A DNA stretch of 44,092 nt from a virus, in IMG/VR virus record IMGVR_UViG_3300043772_002937, positions 1 through 44,092 of that record, one strand, 5' to 3'. Shown in pieces: positions 36,456-44,010 of the stretch. Every line of letters starts with the position of its first letter. Position 1 is the first letter of the stretch. The notes under the pieces are model-generated. The model was given only the letters and a program-made list of their open reading frames with translations. It did no database searches and was not told where the DNA came from. Made by a program: the position numbers and the translations under genes.

Positions 36456-37019
36456 ATGTACGTAGAAATTTCTCCAAGGCAATCTGGTAAGACAACACGT
36501 CTTGTTCAGGCTGTTTCGGATTATTTAAGACATAACCCAACACATAATATAGCTGTGGTTGGTATGAATAGTAAAAATGTTGTAGATTTAAAAGATAAAT
36601 TTACTAGACTATTAACCAATCAAAATATCAATAGAATTACCTTTATGTCAGGTAACCTATTTGGTAAGTTTAACACTGAACCTGATTATTGGTTTTTTGA
36701 TGAATTTTGGTATATAAAAGAAGATTACGTTAGACACCCCATATATCAAAATATTATTGATAACGGATATTATTGTACAACACCGGGTCACCTATCAACA
36801 AACGTAATAGTTGACCATTGTATTCAAAGAGGTATTCAAATACATTTCAATAATCCTTGGACTGAACAAGTTATACAAGAAAATTTATGGAGTGATTATC
36901 TTAGAGACTCCGTCTTAGGTGATTGGGTTAGATTTATGGAATCTAAAGGTCTAATAAACGGTATTAAGATTAATTTAATTAGAAAAGAAATAAGAAAACA
37001 CAGATTCACCTCTTGGTAA
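36456..37019 (+). CDS. Small P-loop NTPase, terminase-ATPase-like (187 aa)
   Basis: Walker A SPRQSGKTT (6-14) lies at the very N-terminus. Walker B FFDEFW (80-85, D82 and E83) follows at the spacing seen in terminase and helicase-type ATPase domains; IAVVGMNSKN between them fits the second strand. No nuclease domain follows, so it is not a complete large terminase. The C-terminal 70 residues are helical and basic. Lying between the DUF4338-like and Mom-like genes, it may provide an ATP-dependent step for that system. The next ATG follows directly after its TAA. Confidence 0.65.
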   Translation: MYVEISPRQSGKTTRLVQAVSDYLRHNPTHNIAVVGMNSKNVVDLKDKFTRLLTNQNINRITFMSGNLFGKFNTEPDYWFFDEFWYIKEDYVRHPIYQNIIDNGYYCTTPGHLSTNVIVDHCIQRGIQIHFNNPWTEQVIQENLWSDYLRDSVLGDWVRFMESKGLINGIKINLIRKEIRKHRFTSW

Positions 37020-37811
37020 ATGAAATATAGATTTGAAATAAAAGAAGTTAATAGAGTCACAGCCACAAACTTTGTACAGGAAAGACACTACTCTAAAGTA
37101 ATGCCTAAGTTAACCAAACATTGGCTTGGTTGTTTTTTAGAAGATGAGTTAGTCGGTGTTTTAACTTTAGGTTGGGGTACACAACCATTACAAACAATTA
37201 AAAAGTTATTCCCTGATTTAAAATCAAGTGATTACTATGAGATTGGTAAGATGTGTATGGATGAGAAAATGCCAAAAAATTCCGAATCTCAAATGCTAGC
37301 TTCAGTTGTTAGATGGATGAAAAAAAATCTACCTGAAAAGAAATTCTTATACACTTGGGCAGATGGTATTGTTGGTAAGGTAGGGTATGTATACCAAGGC
37401 TCTAACTTCAACTACGGCGGGTTTATTTGGACTGATATCTATATTTCCCCAACAGGTGAAAAGATTCACCCTAGAAGTTCAAAAGCTTTATTAAAAGAAA
37501 ATGCTGAGTTTTTGGGTAAAGAAAAATTGTTTTGGATGACACCTGATTTCATGGCTATAAATGGTATTAGAAGAATTAGAGGTAAACAATTTAGATATAT
37601 CTACCCTTTAACAAAAGAAGCTAAAGTAATTATAGAAAAAGGTTCTACTGTGGATTGGCAACAAAAATACCCAAAAGAAGGCGATTTGTTATGGAAAGAA
37701 CAGGTCGGTAAGGGTAGTTATGTTAATTTAATTGGAAAACCTGAAATGGATTTAAGTATTGTTGAGTATAATGAAAAAAATGTTAACGCACATAAAAAGG
37801 TAATTAAATGA
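37020..37811 (+). CDS. Mom-like DNA modification protein (GNAT-type fold)
   Basis: A 263-aa protein resembling the phage Mu Mom family, which has an acyltransferase-like fold and modifies adenine to methylcarbamoyl-adenine to block restriction (family knowledge). Matching features are the N-terminal QERHYSKVMPKL (H23, Y24, S25), the strand WLGCFLEDELVGVLTLGWG, EIGKMCMDEKMPKNSESQML with the following helix, and YTWADGIVGKVGYVYQGSNF (D115). In Mu, mom is tightly regulated and needs a partner gene; no com homologue is seen here. It overlaps the next gene by 4 bp. Other GNAT-like roles remain possible. Confidence 0.62.
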   Translation: MKYRFEIKEVNRVTATNFVQERHYSKVMPKLTKHWLGCFLEDELVGVLTLGWGTQPLQTIKKLFPDLKSSDYYEIGKMCMDEKMPKNSESQMLASVVRWMKKNLPEKKFLYTWADGIVGKVGYVYQGSNFNYGGFIWTDIYISPTGEKIHPRSSKALLKENAEFLGKEKLFWMTPDFMAINGIRRIRGKQFRYIYPLTKEAKVIIEKGSTVDWQQKYPKEGDLLWKEQVGKGSYVNLIGKPEMDLSIVEYNEKNVNAHKKVIK

Positions 37812-38110
37812 TGGAAGAGTGGTTTTTAGAAGAGTTTGGACCGTATGGTTTTACATTAACACAAACTTTGTATAGCCCTGATACTTTTACACCTTGTAAA
37901 CAAGTTATACACCCAAAAGGTTTTAAAACTTCAATTAATTTAACAGAAGAAATAACTGATGATTTAAATGGTTGGTCTGTATCATCTAAAGAATGGGTAA
38001 TAGAGGAGTGTAAGATTTTAATTAGAGAACATTTGTTAAATACTTATCCTGAAGTTTTTGAGAGAAAAGACTTCTTACCAAAACAAAATTTGGATCAATT
38101 TAAATTTTAG
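37808..38110 (+). CDS. Unknown small protein after the Mom-like gene (100 aa)
   Basis: A 100-aa protein starting at an ATGA overlap with the Mom-like gene, hence translationally coupled. The sequence is mixed with several aromatic residues (EEWFLEEFGPYGFTLTQTLY) and a C-terminal acidic helix. No family recognised. It could be a partner of the Mom-like protein. It converges on the leftward gene with an 11-bp overlap. Confidence 0.55.
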   Translation: MMEEWFLEEFGPYGFTLTQTLYSPDTFTPCKQVIHPKGFKTSINLTEEITDDLNGWSVSSKEWVIEECKILIREHLLNTYPEVFERKDFLPKQNLDQFKF

Positions 38111-38774
38111 ATAATAAATCATCACCATCAACAACTTGAACCTGTGGGTGGTCAAGAATAAAATTTAAACGTCTTTCTTTATCACCTTCAGTTTCAAGGT
38201 CATCAAAAGTTGATAACATCAATATTTTTCTATCACCAAAGGTTGAGTTCATACGTGAATATAAACTATTAGAGACATCCCAGTTTACGGATTCGATAGT
38301 ATATATTTTATCTTTAACATCTTTAGGGGTTATTAATCTTTCACCTCTATGGTACCAAGTATAACCCATTTCTAAAAGTTTTGTTTGTAAGTCGTAAGTA
38401 TCTTGAACATCAACACCATTTCTAAATATGATAACAAAATTAGGTTTAAGGTTTTCTATATTAATCTTTTTAACATTTAGTTGTTTATAAAAATTAAAAT
38501 CAGGGTCGTAAGCTTTAATTAAACCACGAGCAACTAAGTCCTTAACATAACCTTCACTTTTGTAAGACTTACCATGTTTGGCTTGAAATATATAAACAGG
38601 ATAGGTAATATTTGGAGTATCACCAAAACCCATTTTATGAGCTGGATCATAACCAACATAAGTATAAGTTTCCCAATTATTACCTGATTTGATATGATAA
38701 TCGGCACCAATCTCAAAATCTATGACATCATCTATAGACGGTAACCAACTAAAATCTTCTTCGAAGTTTGACAT
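38100..38774 (-). CDS. Unknown leftward gene (224 aa)
   Basis: A 224-aa protein on the minus strand. The N-terminal half is beta-rich with aromatic residues (NNWETYTYVGYDPAHKMGFG). The C-terminal half has an alternating alpha/beta pattern, with VIIFRNGVDVQDTYDLQTKL and a later KILMLSTFDDL strand. No catalytic motif is seen. It is read from a TATATTTG element at 38805-38812. Together with the leftward gene at 34541-35098 it flanks the modification island, but its function is unknown. Confidence 0.55.
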   Translation of the reverse strand: MSNFEEDFSWLPSIDDVIDFEIGADYHIKSGNNWETYTYVGYDPAHKMGFGDTPNITYPVYIFQAKHGKSYKSEGYVKDLVARGLIKAYDPDFNFYKQLNVKKINIENLKPNFVIIFRNGVDVQDTYDLQTKLLEMGYTWYHRGERLITPKDVKDKIYTIESVNWDVSNSLYSRMNSTFGDRKILMLSTFDDLETEGDKERRLNFILDHPQVQVVDGDDLLSKI

Positions 38775-38804
38775 TTACTACTAAGTTTAAAAAGTTTATT
38801 ATTA

Positions 38805-38812
38805 CAAATATA
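38805..38812 (-). promoter_or_regulatory. TATATTTG -7 element of the leftward gene
   Basis: On the minus strand TATATTTG followed by TAAT is identical to the -7 region of the 35129 promoter and lies about 30 bp before the ATG, the same distance. At the expected -33 position (19 bp upstream) there is no TTG; the nearest one gives a 14-bp spacer. It is probably a weak or activated promoter. Confidence 0.55.
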
Positions 38813-38820
38813 CTATAAAT

Positions 38821-39609
38821 ATGATACAATCCGTAATACATACTGCAGATATTCATTTACGTTTATTTAAAAGACATGAAGAATATGCTGAACAATTTGA
38901 AAAGTTCTATAAAGAGTGTCAGGAAATAAAACCCGATAGAATTGTAGTCGTTGGTGATTTGGTTCATTCTAAAAATCAGATGACACCTGAACTTATTTAC
39001 ATGGTTACAACTTTTTTAAACAACTGTTCTAAAATAGCTAAGACTATAATTACTTTAGGTAATCATGATTTCTTAGCTAATAACCTTGATAGAATGGACG
39101 CACTATCACCTATTATATCTACAATGGATAACCCTAACATTATGTTTTTAAAGCATACGGGGTGTTATAGTGATGAGAATGTTGTTTGGTGTGTTTACGG
39201 TCATATGGAGGGTTCGGAACGTCCTAACATCGAAGAGGCAAGAGAATTCTATGGCGATGAGAAAACTTATATTGGTTTATATCATGACCCTTTAATTGGG
39301 TTAAAAACAGCAGTTGGTTTTGAATTTGAAGATGGAAAAGACATTTCTATTTTTGAAGGGTGTGATTTGGTTATGTGTGGAGACATCCACAAGTATCAAG
39401 TTATGAACCACCGTAAAACACCTATTGTGATGCCTTCTTCTATGATTCAACAAGATTTTGGTGAAGACCCACACAATCATGGATATGTATTATGGGATAT
39501 AAGAACCAAAAAACATGAATTAAAGAAACTACCTAATGATTATGGATTCTATACATTTAAAATAAAATCGATTGAAGATATTGAAAATGAATCTGAAAAA
39601 TTATGTTAG
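38821..39609 (+). CDS. SbcD/Mre11/T4 gp47-like nuclease subunit
   Basis: A 262-aa calcineurin-type metallophosphoesterase with all core metal-binding motifs: D10-I-H12 in HTADIHL, G45-D46-L-V-H49, GNHD (80-83), a histidine in GLYHDPLIG and GDIH in VMCGDIHK. It should be the nuclease of an Mre11-Rad50-type complex with the SbcC-like protein encoded at 40465. It would resect DNA ends for recombination-dependent replication and degrade host DNA. It is shorter than T4 gp47 (339 aa) and lacks most of the C-terminal capping region. The next gene overlaps by 7 bp and might supply part of it. Confidence 0.87.
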   Translation: MIQSVIHTADIHLRLFKRHEEYAEQFEKFYKECQEIKPDRIVVVGDLVHSKNQMTPELIYMVTTFLNNCSKIAKTIITLGNHDFLANNLDRMDALSPIISTMDNPNIMFLKHTGCYSDENVVWCVYGHMEGSERPNIEEAREFYGDEKTYIGLYHDPLIGLKTAVGFEFEDGKDISIFEGCDLVMCGDIHKYQVMNHRKTPIVMPSSMIQQDFGEDPHNHGYVLWDIRTKKHELKKLPNDYGFYTFKIKSIEDIENESEKLC

Positions 39610-39806
39610 AAGGTAGTGCATTAACTTATGAACAAGCATTAGAATGGTTGAACTACAAAATAAGTTTTGGAGATCCAAGTAGACACCCTTTCGATAGTAA
39701 TCATGTTAATGTTAGAAGATTAATGGTTATACGTAAAAAGTTGATTGAGGGTAGAAAAACCGATATGGGTATTAAAATGTTTATAAAACAACACAAAATA
39801 ACATGA
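39603..39806 (+). CDS. Small protein after SbcD-like gene (67 aa)
   Basis: A 67-aa helical protein (ALTYEQALEWLNYKISFGDP, ending KMFIKQHKIT). It begins inside the SbcD-like gene (7-bp overlap) and is joined to the next gene by ATGA. Because the SbcD-like protein is short at its C-terminus, this peptide may act as its missing C-terminal part, for example the segment that contacts SbcC. No frameshift signal was noticed. The family is unknown. Confidence 0.55.
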   Translation: MLEGSALTYEQALEWLNYKISFGDPSRHPFDSNHVNVRRLMVIRKKLIEGRKTDMGIKMFIKQHKIT

Positions 39807-40468
39807 GTAATAAAAATATAGTAGACGTACCACAAGAATTAAAAGATGAAATTTGGGATTTTTGTCGAGTTAATAACATAACCAATCTTGATTCTTTTAC
39901 AGTTAATTTAATTAAACAAGGCTTTGCGATAGAAAAATACGGCAATTCACCAATACAACCCCAAGTTATAGAAAAAGAAGTTATTAAAGAAGTTGAGGTC
40001 ATTAAGGAGGTAAAAGTTCCTGTTGAAAAAATTGTGGAAAAAACTATTCAAGTCCCTGTTGAAAAGATTGTTGAAGTTATTAAAGAAGTAACTGTTGAAA
40101 AAATTGTTGAAAAAATTATAACAGATGATTCACAAGTTAAAGAATTAGCAATCAAGATTGAATCTTTAGAGAAAGAAGTAGAAACTGTAAGGGAGAAAAC
40201 TTTAAAGGAAGTTAATGATAAAGAAAAAGATTTGTTACACAGAATAACTTTGTTAGAAAAAGATTTAGAGTTAGAAAAACTTAAAACCTCTAATAGTGGA
40301 CTAACTAAATTATACGACCAAATAAATAATTTGGAGTCTATGTTAGAAATTGAACGTAATCGAAACAAAACAAAAAAAGAACAAGAAAACCCATTTGGTG
40401 ATAAACCAAGAAATTCTATCAATTGGGTACCAAAAGAAGATAGAAACAAAAATTTATACGGAGAATGA
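39803..40468 (+). CDS. Coiled-coil protein with VPVEKIVEK repeats between SbcD and SbcC
   Basis: A 221-aa protein. Residues 1-50 form a small folded head (VDVPQELKDEIWDFCRVNNI). Residues 55-107 are a low-complexity run of Glu-Lys-Ile-Val units (VPVEKIVEK, IKEVEVIKEVKVP). Residues 110-190 form a long charged helix with heptad character, and the tail is disordered and basic-acidic (NPFGDKPRNSINWVPKEDRN). It lies between the two nuclease subunits and overlaps both neighbours by 4 bp (ATGA), so it is probably made together with them. A scaffold or regulator of the complex is plausible. In T4 the gap between 47 and 46 holds small genes of other kinds. Confidence 0.6.
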   Translation: MSNKNIVDVPQELKDEIWDFCRVNNITNLDSFTVNLIKQGFAIEKYGNSPIQPQVIEKEVIKEVEVIKEVKVPVEKIVEKTIQVPVEKIVEVIKEVTVEKIVEKIITDDSQVKELAIKIESLEKEVETVREKTLKEVNDKEKDLLHRITLLEKDLELEKLKTSNSGLTKLYDQINNLESMLEIERNRNKTKKEQENPFGDKPRNSINWVPKEDRNKNLYGE

Positions 40469-42840
40469 CGACTAAAACAAAAGAAAAAGTTTCAATACCA
40501 GCCAAAGCAAGTGTAAGAGTTGTATGGGAAGATGCGCCTGAAAATTATACTAAAGATAGGGTTAAAAGAGTTGAACAATATATAGCCGAGAAATACGGTG
40601 TTAGTAAAATCCAAGTTATTTTTAAACCTAAAAAACAAGATACTGAACATGGTCAGGTTGAAATGTCTATTGCGGACAACGTTATGGACACTACCTACCA
40701 AAGAAAATTGTTTAAAGAATGGTTAGATGGTAATAAAATAGATGTTGATTGGGACCGTCTTCTTCGTCTTGATGATAAAGTTAATGATAAGTTAAAACAA
40801 ATTCGTGATATTGAATACCGTTACCGTAATTGGTATATTAAAGAACTTGAATGGGATAATTTTTTATCTTATGGTGATGGTAATAAACTTTCATTTGATG
40901 GTTTAAGAGGTATTACAACTATTTCCTCTAATCCGGCAAACCAAGGTGGTAAGACAGCCTTATCAGTTGATTTACTTTTATTTCTTTTCTTTAACGAAAC
41001 TACTAGAACTAAAGTTGCTGCTCAGGTTTTTAATAAGTTTAGGGATGTAAATACGGTTAGAGTTAAAGGTAAAATTAATATTGATGGTGGTGATTATATT
41101 ATTGAAAGAACTTTAATCCGTACTAAAAAGAAAACAGAAGAAGGTTATAATGTTAAAACCGATTTAAACTTTCAAAAAGTTATGGCCGATGGAACCATCC
41201 AAAATCTTGAGGGTGAACAACGTAGAGAAACTGATGAGTTTATAAGAAAATCTATTGGTGATGTGGATGATTTTTTATTAACTATAATAGCTACTTCTGA
41301 TAATTTGGAAGATTTAATCCACACATTACCAACTCAAAAAGGTAAACTTCTATCTAAGTTTATTGGTTTGGAAGTTATTGAACAAAAGGAAGAAATTGTT
41401 AAAGAACTTAAATCTGCTTGGGCTAAAAACCTTAAATCAGACCAATATAATTCAGGTGATTTAACAAAGGAAATTAACGACTTGGGTGTTAAAATTAAAG
41501 ATTTAAATGATGATAATGATTTTTGTAATACTAAATTAGATGAACTAAAAGTTGATATCACAGAAACTAACAGCATTAAAGATACTTTATTATCCCAAAA
41601 AATTACCATCGATACTGAGATTATTAGATTAAGACCTGAAGACATTGATAGAGAAATTGAAACTATTACTGAAAAGGGTAAAAAATCTAAAGAAAAATAT
41701 GATATCTTAAAAAAAGAATTTGATAAGTTAACTGAAATTGAATATGACAGTCAAACCCACAAAGAATGGAAACAACAGTTAGGTGATTTAAATATTGCTA
41801 GGTCACACAAATCTGTTAAAAAAGAGGCTGTTCAGGATTTGATTAAAAACCTTGAAGAAGGTGAGTTTTGTTCTCTTTGTAAACAACCTTTAAAAGATGT
41901 TGATCATTCAGATGAGATTAATAGTAATAAACTTACTTTAGAAGAATTAATCAAAAATATTAAAGAGTTGGATATTGAGATTGAAGAGGCTAAAAAGGAA
42001 ATTGAAAAACTTGATAAAATTAAAGAACAGGTTGATGATTACGATAGAAAATCAATTATGATTGATAAGATTGGACTTGAAATGGAAAACCTTAGACTTC
42101 AATTAAAAGAGAAAAAAGACCTTAAAAAGAAGTATGAAGATAACATTGGTAACATCGAAAAGAATAAAGATTTAGATTCTAAGATTTTAGGTTATAATGC
42201 TAAATTAGATAGACTTAACCGAGAACGTGACGGTTATCTTTCTAGAATTCAAAGAAATAAATCCGATATTGAAAGAGCTGAAGACACCATAACCAAAAAC
42301 AGAGAACTTATTAAAACAATTAAGATTGAAGAAGAAGTTAAAATTATCTTTGAAATTTACATAAGAATGGTCGGTAAAAACGGTATTGTTAAACTTATCA
42401 TGAAGAATGTAATGCCTTTGTTAAATTCAGAGTTAGATAGGTTACTTTCAGATTCAGCTAACTTTAGATTAACAGTTGACATTAACCCAAAACAAGAGGT
42501 AGATTTCTTGTTGGAAAAAGAAGATGAAAATGGTCAAAAGATTAATTATCTATTAACAGAAGGTTCAGGACTTGAAAAAACATTAGGTTCCTTAGCTTTA
42601 AGGGTTGTTTTATCAAGAATTAGTTCTTTACCAAAACCAAATATAATTGTTTTTGATGAAGTATTGGGTAAGGTAGCAAATGAAAATTTAGAATTAGTTG
42701 GGAATTTTTTCCAAAAATGTTCTGAAATGTTTGATAACATCTTTTTAATAACACATAATCCACTTGTTAAAGATTGGTCTAACAACGTAATTACTATAGA
42801 AAAGATAAATAACGTATCTTCTTTGACTATGTCAAAATAA
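40465..42840 (+). CDS. SbcC/Rad50/T4 gp46-like ATPase subunit
   Basis: A 791-aa SMC-like ATPase. Residues 1-120 are an extra N-terminal region not present in T4 gp46. Then come the ATPase head (WYIKELEWDNFLSYGDGNKL) with an unusual P-loop NPANQGGKT (156-164), a long coiled coil interrupted by a zinc-hook CSLC (about 469-472), the signature region TEGSGLEKTLGSLALR (about 698-713) and Walker B NIIVFDEVLG (about 726-735), followed by an ITHN motif. It should dimerise through the hook and drive the SbcD-like nuclease. The replaced glycines in the P-loop are odd but K163 and T164 are kept, so it is probably active. Confidence 0.88.
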   Translation: MTTKTKEKVSIPAKASVRVVWEDAPENYTKDRVKRVEQYIAEKYGVSKIQVIFKPKKQDTEHGQVEMSIADNVMDTTYQRKLFKEWLDGNKIDVDWDRLLRLDDKVNDKLKQIRDIEYRYRNWYIKELEWDNFLSYGDGNKLSFDGLRGITTISSNPANQGGKTALSVDLLLFLFFNETTRTKVAAQVFNKFRDVNTVRVKGKINIDGGDYIIERTLIRTKKKTEEGYNVKTDLNFQKVMADGTIQNLEGEQRRETDEFIRKSIGDVDDFLLTIIATSDNLEDLIHTLPTQKGKLLSKFIGLEVIEQKEEIVKELKSAWAKNLKSDQYNSGDLTKEINDLGVKIKDLNDDNDFCNTKLDELKVDITETNSIKDTLLSQKITIDTEIIRLRPEDIDREIETITEKGKKSKEKYDILKKEFDKLTEIEYDSQTHKEWKQQLGDLNIARSHKSVKKEAVQDLIKNLEEGEFCSLCKQPLKDVDHSDEINSNKLTLEELIKNIKELDIEIEEAKKEIEKLDKIKEQVDDYDRKSIMIDKIGLEMENLRLQLKEKKDLKKKYEDNIGNIEKNKDLDSKILGYNAKLDRLNRERDGYLSRIQRNKSDIERAEDTITKNRELIKTIKIEEEVKIIFEIYIRMVGKNGIVKLIMKNVMPLLNSELDRLLSDSANFRLTVDINPKQEVDFLLEKEDENGQKINYLLTEGSGLEKTLGSLALRVVLSRISSLPKPNIIVFDEVLGKVANENLELVGNFFQKCSEMFDNIFLITHNPLVKDWSNNVITIEKINNVSSLTMSK

Positions 42841-42852
42841 TGATTACATTTG
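42822..42852 (+). promoter_or_regulatory. Bacteroidetes-type promoter (TTTG-N19-TACATTTG)
   Basis: TTTG at 42822-42825, a 19-bp spacer and TACATTTG at 42845-42852 match the host primary-sigma consensus exactly. The -33 element lies in the last codons of the SbcC-like gene. Transcription should begin near 42858 and read the three small genes that follow. The GATATTTATAA motif sits at the expected start point. Confidence 0.85.
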
Positions 42853-42857
42853 TTGAA

Positions 42858-42868
42858 GATATTTATAA
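42858..42868 (+). promoter_or_regulatory. GATATTTATAA motif (second element of a dual promoter or leader)
   Basis: Fourth copy of the recurring motif, 12 bp before the ATG at 42881 and directly downstream of a host-type promoter. Early host-type and later phage-type transcription from the same gap is one explanation; a leader element helping translation is another. Confidence 0.4.
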
Positions 42869-42880
42869 TAAAACCACACT

Positions 42881-43345
42881 ATGAATAGAAGATTCTTACT
42901 TATTATTCTTGGTACCGCTAACGGTATCGATAAAGATTTAAATTTTATTGCTGACGGAGAAACTGGTGTTAATTATGTAGACGGTAAAGGTATGTTCATC
43001 TGTACTTTTTATAGTCCATACACTATACCAGAAATACATGAAAGAATGGCTCACAGACCAGCAATGATGATTTTTGATATTACAGATAGTGAAAATTATG
43101 GAGTTAATCTACCTTCAAAGTATTATATGGGTATCTTCCCAGAAGTACAAAAAACAATGGATTCAATCCAAGATAAATGGGGACCAATAAAAACATCGGT
43201 TAAACCAAAAATAAAAGAAGAAGAAGTTGTAACTAAAATCGAAGAGTACGATTCAATTGATGAGATTTTAGATAAATTATCTCGTAACAATTACGACAGA
43301 ACTTGTTTGACAGAAAAAGAGTTAGAAATTTTAAATAAAAATTAA
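42881..43345 (+). CDS. Unknown protein with a DUF6576-like C-terminal motif (154 aa)
   Basis: A 154-aa protein with a mixed alpha/beta N-terminal domain (about 1-95, MNRRFLLIILGTANGIDKDL; MAHRPAMMIFDITDSENYGV) and a charged linker. The C-terminal segment SIDEILDKLSRNNYDRTCLT plus EKELEIL (125-151) resembles the short 'ILDKI...GY.SL...EK..L' motif found at the C-terminus of flavobacterial rhomboid-type proteins (DUF6576, from memory). Function unknown. It is the first gene of an early-type transcript and is followed immediately by a small membrane-protein gene. Confidence 0.55.
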   Translation: MNRRFLLIILGTANGIDKDLNFIADGETGVNYVDGKGMFICTFYSPYTIPEIHERMAHRPAMMIFDITDSENYGVNLPSKYYMGIFPEVQKTMDSIQDKWGPIKTSVKPKIKEEEVVTKIEEYDSIDEILDKLSRNNYDRTCLTEKELEILNKN

Positions 43346-43513
43346 ATGATTTTATTACTACTCGCCTTATGGACCGTATATATAGGTCTAGGTATTGCTT
43401 GGTTAAATTACCTTGTACAAAAAAATTATTTATTAGAATCTAATGTTATAGCGTCATTGTTTATATTAATTATATGGCCTATACACATGTTTTACACAAA
43501 AATTAAAAAATGA
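43346..43513 (+). CDS. Small membrane protein with two helices (55 aa)
   Basis: The ATG follows directly on the preceding TAA and its TGA overlaps the next ATG (ATGA), so this frame fills the gap exactly. It encodes MILLLLALWTVYIGLGIAWL as a first membrane helix and SNVIASLFILIIWPIHMFY as a second, with a short polar loop and a basic end KIKK. It looks like a small inner-membrane phage protein. Holin- or superinfection-type roles are possible but there is no direct evidence. Confidence 0.72.
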   Translation: MILLLLALWTVYIGLGIAWLNYLVQKNYLLESNVIASLFILIIWPIHMFYTKIKK

Positions 43514-44010
43514 ATTTATTAAAAATACTATTTAGTAATCCCTTCAAAAAAGAAACTTGGGGTGGAAAAGAAAAAGTAAGTAAAGAGTCTAAAGAGGCTT
43601 TTGTAAAACTTATTTCAGATAAGAAAAACAATAAAAAAAAGAAAAAATATAAATCAAAAGAGTCTGCTGAAATACAAGGTAACTTGTTAAAAATCGGTGA
43701 TAAAGTGATTTGTCGTTCAAATGAACCTTACCCCATCATGGTTGGTAAAATCATTGAATTTTGGGATAATGAAGGTAAATGGGAAACTGTAGTACCTGTT
43801 GTTAAAAATAACCGTACAGGTAAAAAATTTAATGTTCACGGTATTGTTAGACCTTATTCTGAAGAACTTATGGATACTTTACGTCCTATGAAACCGTTAG
43901 AACAATGGAATTATTTTGTTCCCGAAGATGTTCGTTATACAGAAGAAGAAATGAAGCGTAAAGAAGAAGCTTTCGAAAAAAGAGAAAAGTTTTTGCCAAA
44001 GAAAAAATAA
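43510..44010 (+). CDS. Unknown basic protein with an SH3-like core (166 aa)
   Basis: A 166-aa protein. Residues 1-50 are very lysine-rich (SDKKNNKKKKKYKSKESAEI). Residues about 57-115 read as a small beta barrel (LLKIGDKVICRSNEPYPIMV then GKIIEFWDNEGKWETVVPVV), resembling SH3/KOW-like nucleic-acid-binding folds. The tail is an acidic-basic helix (EEEMKRKEEAFEKREKF). A nucleic-acid-binding role is plausible. The gene is coupled to the membrane-protein gene by ATGA, and the next promoter overlaps its 3' end. Confidence 0.55.
   Translation: MNLLKILFSNPFKKETWGGKEKVSKESKEAFVKLISDKKNNKKKKKYKSKESAEIQGNLLKIGDKVICRSNEPYPIMVGKIIEFWDNEGKWETVVPVVKNNRTGKKFNVHGIVRPYSEELMDTLRPMKPLEQWNYFVPEDVRYTEEEMKRKEEAFEKREKFLPKKK

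Noticed and set aside
36456-37019. Large terminase subunit
   Set aside because: Walker motifs fit, but at 187 aa there is no nuclease domain and no neighbouring small terminase, portal or capsid gene.
38814-38821. TATAAATA, identical to the T4 late promoter box
   Set aside because: It overlaps the ATG of the SbcD-like gene, so a transcript from it would start inside the coding region; the same box is not seen before the tail genes.
40010-40125. Tandem DNA repeats in the VPVEKIVEK region as a possible CRISPR-like or origin array
   Set aside because: The periodicity is a coding repeat of irregular unit length within one continuous frame, without conserved spacers or AT-rich iterons in a gap.
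42924-42932. GTATCGATA inside the coding region as another copy of the right-edge operator
   Set aside because: It is a single half-site encoding G-I-D in a conserved-looking stretch, far from the start point, and has no inverted partner.
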